DNA from: Mycolicibacterium porcinum
GTDB taxonomy: Bacteria > Actinomycetota > Actinomycetes > Mycobacteriales > Mycobacteriaceae
Reading direction: 5' to 3'
Assembly: GCA_001942045.1 (NCBI GenBank)
Contig: MSTD01000001.1
Location: 167,997-231,996 of the forward strand
Length of the DNA: 64,000 bases
Under the pieces are notes generated by a model. It had not been told where the DNA came from. It saw nothing but the letters and a program-made list of their open reading frames with translations, and did not search any database. Each line of letters begins with the position of its first letter. Within the stretch, counting starts at the first letter, position 1. This document shows positions 1-7,502 of the stretch, piece after piece. A program made the position numbers and the translations under genes.

Positions 1-87
1 TGTGTTTTCTCTACCATCTGATCGGCGGCGGCACCGGCACGTCCCAGTCGCCGGTGCCGCCGCCGATCAGATGGTAGAGAAAACACA
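1..87. repeat. Perfect 38-bp fold-back palindrome at the window edge
   Basis: Bases 1-38 are the exact reverse complement of bases 50-87, separated by an 11-base loop. The right arm reads naturally as part of the oxidoreductase gene on the minus strand. The left arm makes that protein end in an unlikely Pro-Pro-Pro-Ile-Arg-Trp tail. A perfect inverted copy at the very end of a sequence is typical of a fold-back or chimeric read at a contig end, so bases 1 to about 40 are probably not genomic. Confidence 0.8.
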
Positions 88-718
88 CGTTCTGGATCAG
101 CGACGGATCGTCGAGGTCGGCGAATGTGCCGATCAGGGCGTCGGTGGCCATCACGCCGCGGACCAGATCGTTCGACACCGCGGCGGTGATCGCCTCCCCG
201 ATGGGCCGGTCGATCAGCGCTTCCCAGGCCGCTGCGGTTTCGGCGTCCTGTCCGCTGAGCACGTTCCCGCGCATCTCGGACCGGGTGCGCAGCGGCTGCA
301 GCAGCGTGGGCCAGATCCGGGAGGTGACCAGCCCGCACCGTCGGTAGAAGTCGCTGAATCCGGACGCATCGGTGCCGGCGCCGATCGCCTCGAACGTCGG
401 CCGAGGGCCGATCAGCAGCCCGGTGGCGCCGCCGCTCGCCGGATCCGGCGTGTAGGACGAGATTCGGCGGCGGGACAGCCTGATCCGGGCGCCAAGATCG
501 GTGACGATGCGTTGGGGCAACAGGCTGACCAGGTACGAATACCGTGAGAGCCGGGCATCGACACCGTCGAAGGCATGCGCTGAAACCGCTGCGCCACCTA
601 CGTGGTCGAGGCGCTCGAGCACTTGAACTCGGCGTCCCGCCCGAGCCAGATAGGCGGCGGCCACCAAGCCGTTGTGTCCGCCGCCGATGATGACGACGTC
701 CAACGCCCCGTCCGTCAC
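11..718 (-). CDS. FAD-dependent oxidoreductase, phytoene-desaturase/NAD(P)-binding family (Rv0897c-like), 3' end missing
   Basis: The N-terminus carries a dinucleotide-binding Rossmann motif, GGGHNG at residues 12-17, followed by the basic and acidic strand typical of flavin amine-oxidase or phytoene-desaturase-like proteins. About 230 residues are present against roughly 535 in the M. tuberculosis relative, so the gene is cut by the window edge. The last eight or so codons before the apparent stop lie in the fold-back palindrome and should be ignored. The neighbouring DUF2630 gene on the same strand matches the mycobacterial order. The substrate is unknown. Confidence 0.8.
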   Translation of the reverse strand: MTDGALDVVIIGGGHNGLVAAAYLARAGRRVQVLERLDHVGGAAVSAHAFDGVDARLSRYSYLVSLLPQRIVTDLGARIRLSRRRISSYTPDPASGGATGLLIGPRPTFEAIGAGTDASGFSDFYRRCGLVTSRIWPTLLQPLRTRSEMRGNVLSGQDAETAAAWEALIDRPIGEAITAAVSNDLVRGVMATDALIGTFADLDDPSLIQNVCFLYHLIGGGTGDWDVPVPPPIRW

Positions 719-730
719 ATCACGCCCCGG

Positions 731-979
731 TCAGCCCCGATAGCCTTCGACCTCGTCGGCGGGGCGCTTGTGGGCCAGGCCGGGGTCCTGTCCCGTGTCA
801 CGCAGCGCACGGCGCTGCCGCAACAGGTCCCAGCACTGGTCGAGCGCAACCTCCAGCGATCTCAGCCGTTGCTGCTCTTCGGATTCATCGATTTCTCGTC
901 GCTGCAGTTTGGTCCGGAGCTCCTGCTCTTCGGCAACGAGCCGGTGAACTTCGGCGAGGATGTCTTGATCTTTGGCCAC
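731..979 (-). CDS. DUF2630 family small protein (Rv0898c-like)
   Basis: An 82-residue, charged, helical protein with a central Glu/Arg-rich coiled-coil-like stretch (residues 10-55) and a Trp-Asp-Leu-Leu-Arg-Gln-Arg-Arg segment typical of DUF2630. No membrane segment or catalytic motif is visible. It lies 12 bases upstream of the oxidoreductase in the same direction and may be co-transcribed with it. It is divergent from the FKBP gene, with 31 bases between the start codons. The function of the family is not known to me. Confidence 0.8.
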   Translation of the reverse strand: MAKDQDILAEVHRLVAEEQELRTKLQRREIDESEEQQRLRSLEVALDQCWDLLRQRRALRDTGQDPGLAHKRPADEVEGYRG

Positions 980-1010
980 ACAACCAGTCTGCCGGACTAC
1001 CGTTGATCAG

Positions 1011-1373
1011 GTGAGTACAAAACCTGACATCGAGTTTCCCGATGGTCCTGCCCCTGCTGAATTGGTCATCACCGACCTGGTGGTCGGCGACGGGCCCGAG
1101 GCGGTGCCCGGCGGCACTGTCGAGGTGCATTACGTGGGCGTCGAATACGACACCGGTGAGGAGTTCGACAGTTCGTGGAATCGCGGAGAGTCCATTGAAT
1201 TTCCGTTGCGTGGCCTAATTCAGGGCTGGCAGGACGGAATTCCCGGGATGCGGGTCGGCGGTCGCCGCCAGCTCGTCATTCCGCCGGCGCAGGCCTATGG
1301 TCCGGCCGGTTCGGGACATCGACTTTCGGGCAAGACGTTGATCTTCGTGATCGATCTGCTCGCCACTCGCTGA
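1011..1373 (+). CDS. FKBP-type peptidyl-prolyl cis-trans isomerase
   Basis: A single-domain 120-residue FKBP fold: the Val-His-Tyr-Val-Gly strand, Phe-Asp-Ser-Ser-Trp, Leu-Ile-Gln-Gly-Trp-Gln-Asp-Gly-Ile-Pro-Gly-Met and Pro-Ala-Tyr/Gly-Pro segments are characteristic of the active pocket. No signal peptide is visible, so it is probably cytosolic and isomerises Xaa-Pro bonds during folding. I chose the GTG at 1011 because the earlier in-frame ATG at 972 would overlap the start of the divergent DUF2630 gene. A hairpin follows the stop. Confidence 0.9.
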   Translation: MSTKPDIEFPDGPAPAELVITDLVVGDGPEAVPGGTVEVHYVGVEYDTGEEFDSSWNRGESIEFPLRGLIQGWQDGIPGMRVGGRRQLVIPPAQAYGPAGSGHRLSGKTLIFVIDLLATR

Positions 1374-1380
1374 CGTTCCA

Positions 1381-1408
1381 TAGGTTCGGAAAGTATTCGC
1401 CGAACCTA
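1381..1408. terminator. Inverted repeat between the FKBP gene and arfA
   Basis: TAGGTTCGG (1381-1389) pairs perfectly with CCGAACCTA (1400-1408) around a 10-base loop, starting 7 bases after the FKBP stop codon. There is no T-run after it. It could be a hairpin terminator for the FKBP gene or a protein-binding site upstream of arfA; the sequence alone does not decide. Confidence 0.45.
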
Positions 1409-1491
1409 ACCGTCAATTTCCATTTGCTGCTACCGTCAACCTGTTTCGCTGCTGTAGATACCTGTTCGTCGACTTCAGGGAGTGCCCAAAA

Positions 1492-2538
1492 ATGTCGGGT
1501 TCGGACGAATCTCGGACAATCACAGGCTGGCAAACAGCCTCCAAGTTATATCGACGACCACCCGGCGTGGGTTGGTTGTTGGCGCTGGCGGCAGTTCCGT
1601 TGTTGCTGGGGCTGATCGGATGGGGCGGTCTCGACCGCTCGCACAAGAACGCTGATGTCACGCTTCCGGATGTGAATCCGACGGCGACATTGACCGCCCC
1701 GGACGTGAATGCCCCGGACGTCAACGCGCCCAACGTCAATTTGCCGAACCTTTCGTTCGCCCCATTGTCGATTGCTCGTAACGGCAATGACTTCACGCTC
1801 ACCGGTGATCTGCCGGACGCGGCCGCCAAGGCCTCGCTGTTGGACTGGTTGCGCGGAAAATTCGGTGCTGACGTCAATCTGGTCGACAACCTCAACCTGC
1901 GTCCCGGTGTGAGCACCCCCGATGTGTCGGCGCTGGGCAAGGTGTTCGACGCCGCGGCCGACGGTATTCCGGATTTCAATTTCAGCGTCGACGGTGACAC
2001 ATTGACGCTCACGGGTACCGCGCCATCGGCGGAGGTTCGCGACGCGGTGGAGGCGGCCGCGACCTGAATGTTGTTGACCAGCTTGATGTTCGGCCAGGCC
2101 GACTTGGCGGCCGCCCCGGCTGCCCCCGCTCCTCCGGCGCCGGGAGCTCCTGGTGCGCCGGGCGGTACGCCGGGCCCCTGCGCCGTGCTGCAAGGTGACG
2201 TGAGCGCACTGCTGCGTACCCCGATCAACTTCAGCACCGACGGCTTCGTCCTGGCCCCGGCGTCGCAGCAGCTGCTGTCGCAGGTGGCCGACAAGTTGAA
2301 GTCCTGCGCGGGCGCACAGGTGGCCGTCACCGGTTACACCGACAGCTCGGGCAATGATGCGATCAACGTGCCGTTGAGCGCCAACCGCGCGAAAGCCGTT
2401 GCCGATTATCTGGTTTCGCAGGGGCTCGCCGCCGATCACGTGACCTCGTCCGGCGCGGGTTCGGCGAATCCGATCGCCAGCAATGACACCCCCGAAGGCA
2501 AGGCGCAGAACCGCCGCGTCGAGATCACGGTCAATTAG
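1492..2538 (+). pseudogene. arfA: arfA (ompATb) outer-membrane OmpA-family protein, interrupted by an inverted 46-bp segment
   Basis: The frame has an N-terminal membrane segment (about residues 26-46), a Pro/Asn repeat linker, a BON-like region (about 75-200) and a C-terminal OmpA-like peptidoglycan-binding domain ending Asn-Arg-Arg-Val-Glu-Ile-Thr-Val-Asn. As written, it stops at a TGA (2065-2067) and resumes in the same frame at 2068. Reversing the 46 bases between the two GCGGCCGC sites removes the stop and yields the family-like segment Trp-Pro-Asn-Ile-Lys-Leu-Val-Asn-Asn-Ile-Gln-Val, giving a continuous protein of 348 residues. In M. tuberculosis the arfABC operon serves growth and ammonia release at acid pH. 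Start chosen at ATG 1492, after AGGGAG. Confidence 0.85.
2053..2114. repeat. Invertible-looking 46-bp segment between two GCGGCCGC palindromes inside arfA
   Basis: GCGGCCGC occurs at 2053-2060 and 2107-2114, flanking 46 bases (2061-2106). In the present orientation the arfA frame hits TGA. In the opposite orientation the frame is open and reads as the conserved end of the second BON-like repeat. The spacing (54 bases between repeat starts, 18 codons) preserves the frame either way. Because the repeats are self-palindromic, the segment can be flipped without changing its edges. Confidence 0.85.
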
Positions 2539-2549
2539 GGAGATTCGAC

Positions 2550-2705
2550 ATGGACTTCGTAATCCAATGGTTGTGGTATCTGCTGGCGTTCGTGGTGGGG
2601 TCGCTGGTGGCCTGGCTGATTTCAGTGGTGACCGTCAAGCCCACGAGCGAGGAAGAGGCATTCGCCGAACTGCCCGGCTCGCGTGAGATCGGAGCACAGC
2701 GATGA
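2550..2705 (+). CDS. arfB: ArfB small membrane protein (Rv0900-like)
   Basis: A 51-residue protein with one membrane segment (about residues 5-28, rich in Trp, Leu and Val) and an acidic tail with Glu-Glu-Glu. It follows the arfA stop by 11 bases, with an AGGGAG ribosome site 6 bases before its ATG, and overlaps the arfC start as ATGA. Size and position match Rv0900 of M. tuberculosis. It remains intact although arfA is interrupted. Confidence 0.9.
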   Translation: MDFVIQWLWYLLAFVVGSLVAWLISVVTVKPTSEEEAFAELPGSREIGAQR

Positions 2706-3331
2706 ACGATGTGAACTGGTGGTTGATGGCCCTGGCCTTCGTGCTCGGGCTGGTGTTGACGCTGGCGTTGACCCTGCGCAGGGTCAAGCGGGAGGTGCCG
2801 GTGTATGGCGCCCTGGGCCGTCGTCCCGATGCGTCGGCCGCAGCGGGCGGCGCTGCTGCCGCCAAGGCCACCGGCGGTGGAACTGCCGGTGGTGCAACGG
2901 CTGTGGCGGACGACGCCACGACAAAGCTGCCGAGGGTGAGCTCGGGCGACGAGCCCACCACGCAACTGCCCAAGGTGACCAGCGCCGGCGCCGCGGCGGC
3001 GGGAGCGGCTGCCGCCGGTGCGGCGGGGGCGGCCAAGTTCGCCTCCGGTGGCGGTGCCCATGAAGCTGCCAACGATGCCGCGGGGGCCGGGGACGACGTG
3101 AAGGTCGTCGAGGAGACGCCGTACGGCGCCGGCTCGATCCGCGTCTCGGGTGCGGGTACCCCGACGGGTTACCTGATCAAGGGCAACGAGGATTCGATGC
3201 TCTATCACTCGCCGGAGAGCCCGTCCTATTCGGTGACCGTCGCCGAGATCTGGTTCGCCGACGTCGAATCCGCCGAGAAGGCCGGGTTCAACCGTTGGGA
3301 CAGCGGTAAATCCCAGCGCGAGAAGAAGTAA
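2702..3331 (+). CDS. arfC: ArfC membrane protein with C-terminal sunset domain (Rv0901-like)
   Basis: A 209-residue protein: one N-terminal membrane helix (about residues 4-24), a long low-complexity Ala/Gly/Thr linker with two Thr-Thr-Lys/Gln-Leu-Pro-Arg/Lys-Val repeats (about 75-95), and a C-terminal domain containing Ile-Lys-Gly-Asn-Glu-Asp-Ser-Met-Leu-Tyr-His and Glu-Ile-Trp-Phe, typical of the sunset domain. Translationally coupled to arfB by ATGA. Likely an envelope partner of ArfA; the function of the linker is unknown. The protein is longer than I recall for M. tuberculosis because of the linker. Confidence 0.85.
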   Translation: MNDVNWWLMALAFVLGLVLTLALTLRRVKREVPVYGALGRRPDASAAAGGAAAAKATGGGTAGGATAVADDATTKLPRVSSGDEPTTQLPKVTSAGAAAAGAAAAGAAGAAKFASGGGAHEAANDAAGAGDDVKVVEETPYGAGSIRVSGAGTPTGYLIKGNEDSMLYHSPESPSYSVTVAEIWFADVESAEKAGFNRWDSGKSQREKK

Positions 3332-3346
3332 CGCAGGTTTGCCGAA

Positions 3347-3408
3347 CGCCGAGTTCTACACCAAGGCTGTGAATTTCGAGAAGCGCGACCCTGGTGTAGA
3401 AGTCGGCG
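3347..3408. terminator. Palindromic element between convergent arfC and prrB
   Basis: The left arm 3347-3366 (begins CGCCGAGTTCTACACC) pairs with the right arm 3389-3408 in 18 of 20 positions around a 22-base loop. It lies between two converging genes and shares its core with the element at 11275-11337. Such CGCCGA-TTCTACAC palindromes between convergent genes are probably bidirectional terminators in mycobacteria. Confidence 0.6.
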
Positions 3409-3436
3409 AACCATCACGCGATCGGGCGATCTCCGG

Positions 3437-4777
3437 TCAGTGCGGGCCGGGAAGGCGTAACAACAGGCGCGCTCCACCGAGCGGGCTGGACTCCAGAGTG
3501 GCGGTGCCGCCGTGTAATTCGGCCTGCTGGGCCACGAGTGCCAGGCCCAGCCCGGAGCCTGACCGCGACGCCGTCGACCCACGGGAGAAGCGGTCGAACA
3601 CCATTTCGCGTTCTTCCTCGGGCACCCCCACCCCGTCGTCGTCGATGGCGATCTCCACGCCTTCACGTGAGCTGACCGCCGACAACTGCACCCGGGTGGC
3701 GCCACCGTGCTTCACTGCGTTGGCGATGGCGTTGTCCACCGCCAGCCGCAGGCCGGTCGGCAGCCCGATGATGATCACTGTCGGCGAGGGTGCCAGCGAC
3801 ACTTCGAGATCGGGGTAGACGCGCATCGCGTCGTGGGCGGCGCGGTCGAGCAGTTCGGTGATGTCGACGGTGACGTGGTCGTCGGTGGTGGTGAGTTCGC
3901 CCTGGGCGAGGCGCTCCAGGGCGCCGAGGGTGGCCTCGATGCGCGACTGGGTGCGGATGACATCGGTGACCACCTCCTTGCGTTGGTCGTCGGGCATGTC
4001 GAGGGTGGACAGGACCTCGAGGTTGGTGCGCATCGCGGTGAGCGGGGTGCGCAGTTCGTGGGCCGACACCGAGGCGAAGTCGCGGGCCGAGGCCAGCGCG
4101 GACTTGGTGCGGTCCTGTTCCTTCCAGATGCGTTGGAGCATGCCGTTGACGGCATCGGCGATCTCGACTGCCTCGCTGGCCCCGCGTACTTCGACGTCGG
4201 GGGCCTCGTCGCTGGCCTCGATCTCGCGGGTCTGCTCGGCCAGCCGTTTGAGCGGGCGGACCGCGAATGCGGCCAGCACCCAGCCCAGCACGGTGGCCGC
4301 GCCGACGGCGAACACACAGATGATGATCACCCTGCGGTGCAGGTTGTTGGTGTCGGCGATGGTGGCGTCATACGTCGCGCCGACCGCCACCCACATCGGC
4401 CCGGGGGCGGGGATCTGAACGGTGCGCACCCGCCAGCGCACGCCGTCGATGTAGGTGTCGGCGTAGCCGTCGGGAAGCTCGGGCAGCACGATGGTCGAGT
4501 TCGACGAGACGTTTCCGGCCTGGCGCACCGTGATCACGGCGTCCTGATCGCTGGGGGAGCGGGGGATCTCGCCGAGGCCGCGCGGCAGGAATGGGATGGC
4601 GAAGCCCGCGGCCTCGTCGAGGCGCCGGTCCAGCCGTTCCTTGCGGTCGTTGGTGATACCGACCCAGACGATGGTGCCGACGATGACGACGACGATTGCC
4701 GCGCCGATCGCGGTGGCGAACGCGACCCGGGTCCGCAGCGAGGGGGTGCGGCGGAAGATCCGGGTCAGCGGTCTCAT
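3437..4777 (-). CDS. prrB: PrrB sensor histidine kinase
   Basis: A 446-residue kinase, the same length as M. tuberculosis PrrB. Two membrane helices (about residues 19-41 and 149-173) bracket an extracytoplasmic sensor region. A HAMP segment follows, then the H-box with phospho-accepting His240 in Ser-Ala-His-Glu-Leu-Arg-Thr-Pro, an N-box (Asn-Ala-Ile-Ala-Asn-Ala) and glycine-rich ATP-binding motifs. The start codon ATG 4777 lies 4 bases after the prrA stop, so the pair forms one operon with prrA first. PrrB phosphorylates PrrA; the signal is not evident from sequence. Confidence 0.95.
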   Translation of the reverse strand: MRPLTRIFRRTPSLRTRVAFATAIGAAIVVVIVGTIVWVGITNDRKERLDRRLDEAAGFAIPFLPRGLGEIPRSPSDQDAVITVRQAGNVSSNSTIVLPELPDGYADTYIDGVRWRVRTVQIPAPGPMWVAVGATYDATIADTNNLHRRVIIICVFAVGAATVLGWVLAAFAVRPLKRLAEQTREIEASDEAPDVEVRGASEAVEIADAVNGMLQRIWKEQDRTKSALASARDFASVSAHELRTPLTAMRTNLEVLSTLDMPDDQRKEVVTDVIRTQSRIEATLGALERLAQGELTTTDDHVTVDITELLDRAAHDAMRVYPDLEVSLAPSPTVIIIGLPTGLRLAVDNAIANAVKHGGATRVQLSAVSSREGVEIAIDDDGVGVPEEEREMVFDRFSRGSTASRSGSGLGLALVAQQAELHGGTATLESSPLGGARLLLRLPGPH

Positions 4778-4781
4778 GTGG

Positions 4782-5501
4782 CTATTGCGTCCTGAGGACG
4801 AACCCGACCCCGCGGACGGTGTGCAGGAGCCGCGGCGCACCGCCGGCTTCGAGTTTGCGGCGCAGATACCCGATGAACACGTCGACCACGTTGGTATCGG
4901 CGGCGAAGTCGTAGCCCCAGACCAGTTCCAGCAACTGCGCGCGTGACAGCACGGCGGTCTTGTGCTCGGCCAGCACGGCCAGCAGGTCGAACTCGCGTTT
5001 GGTGAGGTCCACGTCCACACCGTTGACCCGGGCGCGGCGACCCGGGATGTCGACCTCGAGCGGGCCGACCTGGATGGTCTCGGAGGAGAAGGTGGCCGAG
5101 GCGCCGCGGCGGCGCAGCAGGGCCTTGACCCGGGCCACCAGTTCCTGCAGCACGAACGGTTTGACCAGGTAGTCGTCGGCGCCGGCTTCCAGACCGGCCA
5201 CGCGGTCGTCGACGCTGCTGCGGGCCGAGAGCACGCAGACGGGCACGTCGTTGTCCATCGCCCGCAGCGCGGTCACCACGCTGACGCCGTCGAGTACGGG
5301 CATGTTGATGTCGAGCACGATCGCGTCCGGGCGGGTCTCGGTGGCGCTGCGCAGCGCTTCGGCCCCGTCCACAGCCGTCGAGACGGTGAACCCGGACAGC
5401 CGCAGCCCGCGTTCCAGCGAGGCGAGCACGTCAGGGTCGTCGTCCACGACGAGGACCCGGGGCGAGGCCATGCCACCGGTTGCGCTATCCATAACCGCCA
5501 T
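4782..5501 (-). CDS. prrA: PrrA response regulator
   Basis: An OmpR/PhoB-type regulator of 239 residues. The receiver domain has the acidic pair Asp20-Asp22, phospho-acceptor Asp64 (Val-Leu-Asp-Ile-Asn-Met-Pro) and the conserved Lys of Leu-Val-Lys-Pro-Phe. The C-terminal winged helix ends Leu-His-Thr-Val-Arg-Gly-Val-Gly-Phe. It is almost identical to the M. tuberculosis protein as I recall it, where PrrAB is essential. The ATG at 5492 is an equally possible start. It is divergent from the ABC transporter gene across 75 bases. Confidence 0.95.
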   Translation of the reverse strand: MAVMDSATGGMASPRVLVVDDDPDVLASLERGLRLSGFTVSTAVDGAEALRSATETRPDAIVLDINMPVLDGVSVVTALRAMDNDVPVCVLSARSSVDDRVAGLEAGADDYLVKPFVLQELVARVKALLRRRGASATFSSETIQVGPLEVDIPGRRARVNGVDVDLTKREFDLLAVLAEHKTAVLSRAQLLELVWGYDFAADTNVVDVFIGYLRRKLEAGGAPRLLHTVRGVGFVLRTQ

Positions 5502-5576
5502 CTTGCCCGATGACGTACGACGAATCGCGTAGGCACCCGGGAAGTCTTTGACCTCAATAATTGTTCAGGTTTTACG

Positions 5577-7466
5577 GTGATGCCCATGAGTATGGAAACG
5601 GTGGCCAGGCAGTCGCTGTATCGGCAGGCGCACGCGCGCGACGGTGACCTGCGCGCCCTGGCCGACCGGCGGCTGTTGTCGAGGATCTGGCGGTTCTCCG
5701 CGCGCCACCACCGTGCCCTCGGTGGTTTCGTCGCGATCAGCGTGGTCAGTGCCCTGTTGACGGTGACGACGCCGGTGCTGGCCGGCCGTGTCGTCGACGC
5801 GATCACGCGGGGCGGCCCGGCATCGACGGTGGTGCTGCTGGCCGCCGTGATCGCGGCAGTGGCGCTCGCCGAAGCCGCAGTGGCCCTACTGACCAGGTGG
5901 TTGTCGTCGAACATCGGCGAAGGCCTGATCCTGGATCTGCGCACCGCGGTGTTCGATCACGTGCAGCGCATGCCGGTGGCGTTCTTCACGCGCACCCGGA
6001 CCGGTGCGCTGGTCAGCCGCCTGGGCAACGACGTGATCGGGGCGCAACGCGCGTTCTCCGACACGCTCTCGGGCATCGTCGCCAACGTGGTGACCCTGAC
6101 GCTGACGCTGGTCGTGATGCTCAGCATCTCGTGGGAGATCACCTTGCTGTCGCTGGTGCTGCTGCCGTTGTTCGTGTTGCCCGCCCGGCGCATCGGCGCC
6201 CGGATGGCCGGGCTGTCGCGTGAGGCCGCGGCTCACAACGCCACGATGAACACGCAGATGACCGAACGGTTCTCGGCTCCCGGCGCCACCCTGGTGAAGT
6301 TGTTCGGCAGCCCGGAACGGGAGTCCGATGAGTTCGCGGTGCGGGCTGACCGGGTTCGTGACATCGGGGTGCGCACGGCCATGCTGCAGGCGGCGTTCAT
6401 GAACTCGCTGACCCTGATGTCGGCGCTTGCCCTGGCATTGGTCTACGGGCTCGGCGGGGTACTGGCGATCGGTGGGCAGTTGCAGGCCGGCGCGGTGGTG
6501 TCGTTGGCGCTGCTGCTGACCCGGCTGTACGCGCCGCTGACCGCGCTGGCCAACGCACGGGTCGAAATCGCCAGTGCGCTGGTGTCGTTCGAGCGGGTCT
6601 TCGAGGTGCTTGACCTGGTGCCGCTGATCGCCGAGGAACCCGATGCCATAGAGGTCCCGCAGGGTGCCGTGGAGATCGAATTCGACAACGTCCGCTTCTC
6701 TTACCCGTCTGCGGACAAGGTGTCGCTGGCCTCGTTGGAAGAGGTGGCGACGTTGGACGACCGCGGCGGTGACGAGGTGCTGCACGGCATTTCGTTCACG
6801 GCCCGGCCGGGCCAGATGGTGGCGCTGGTCGGATCGTCGGGGGCGGGCAAGTCGACCGTCGCGTCGCTGCTGGCCCGGCTCTACGACGTCGATTCCGGCG
6901 CCATCAGGCTCAACGGGGCCGACGTGCGGGACGTGACGTTCGCGTCGCTCAAGGACACCGTCGGCATGGTGACCCAGGACGGGCACCTTTTCCACGAGTC
7001 GATCCGCGCCAACCTGAAGCTGGCCGCACCCGATGCGGAAGAAGACCAGCTCTGGGAGGCGCTGCGCCGGGCCCGGCTCGATGACGTGGTCGCGGCGATG
7101 CCCGACGGCTTGGACACGGTTGTCGGTGAGCGCGGATACCGTCTGTCCGGAGGACAGCGGCAGCGGTTGACCATCGCACGCCTGCTGTTGGGGCGATCAC
7201 GGGTGGTGGTTCTGGATGAGGCGACGGCATCGCTGGACTCGGCCTCGGAGGCCGCGGTTCAGCACGCCCTGGCCGAGGCGCTCGACGGGCGCACCTCGCT
7301 GGTCATCGCGCACCGGCTGTCCACGGTGCGGGCGGCCGATCTCATCCTGGTCGTCGAGGACGGGCGCATCGTCGAGCGCGGTACCCATCGTGAGCTGCTC
7401 GCCCGCGGCGGTCGGTACGCCGAGCTGTACGACACCCAGTTCTCCGAGGAGGTCCCGGCGGCATGA
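5577..7466 (+). CDS. ABC exporter half-transporter, membrane plus ATPase domains
   Basis: A 629-residue fused permease-ATPase. Six membrane helices occupy about residues 45-310. The ATPase domain follows with Walker A Gly-Ser-Ser-Gly-Ala-Gly-Lys-Ser-Thr, signature Leu-Ser-Gly-Gly-Gln, Walker B Val-Val-Leu-Asp-Glu and the H-loop His of Ile-Ala-His-Arg-Leu-Ser-Thr. All catalytic residues are intact, so it could work as a homodimer. GTG 5577, ATG 5580, 5586 and 5592 are all possible starts and no clear ribosome site is visible. The next transporter gene starts 36 bases downstream. Drug, lipid or peptide export is typical of the family; the substrate is unknown. Confidence 0.85.
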   Translation: MMPMSMETVARQSLYRQAHARDGDLRALADRRLLSRIWRFSARHHRALGGFVAISVVSALLTVTTPVLAGRVVDAITRGGPASTVVLLAAVIAAVALAEAAVALLTRWLSSNIGEGLILDLRTAVFDHVQRMPVAFFTRTRTGALVSRLGNDVIGAQRAFSDTLSGIVANVVTLTLTLVVMLSISWEITLLSLVLLPLFVLPARRIGARMAGLSREAAAHNATMNTQMTERFSAPGATLVKLFGSPERESDEFAVRADRVRDIGVRTAMLQAAFMNSLTLMSALALALVYGLGGVLAIGGQLQAGAVVSLALLLTRLYAPLTALANARVEIASALVSFERVFEVLDLVPLIAEEPDAIEVPQGAVEIEFDNVRFSYPSADKVSLASLEEVATLDDRGGDEVLHGISFTARPGQMVALVGSSGAGKSTVASLLARLYDVDSGAIRLNGADVRDVTFASLKDTVGMVTQDGHLFHESIRANLKLAAPDAEEDQLWEALRRARLDDVVAAMPDGLDTVVGERGYRLSGGQRQRLTIARLLLGRSRVVVLDEATASLDSASEAAVQHALAEALDGRTSLVIAHRLSTVRAADLILVVEDGRIVERGTHRELLARGGRYAELYDTQFSEEVPAA

Positions 7467-7502
7467 GGTTAATCGTTTGCCCCTGATGGGAAGATTGATC
7501 CA

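Noticed and set aside
1..87. The edge palindrome as a terminator or recombination site
   Set aside because: It corrupts a conserved gene and ends exactly at base 1, which points to an artefact.
2068..2538. An independent 156-residue OmpA-domain gene starting at ATG 2068
   Set aside because: No ribosome site or signal sequence precedes it, and it is in frame with the upstream arfA part. It is better explained as the second half of one arfA gene.
3707..4795. A 362-codon open frame opposite prrB
   Set aside because: Antisense to prrB, which has all kinase boxes.
5502..5576. A TTGACC-17-TTTACG promoter for the first ABC gene
   Set aside because: The -10 is poor and the start codon would be too close; I cannot support it.
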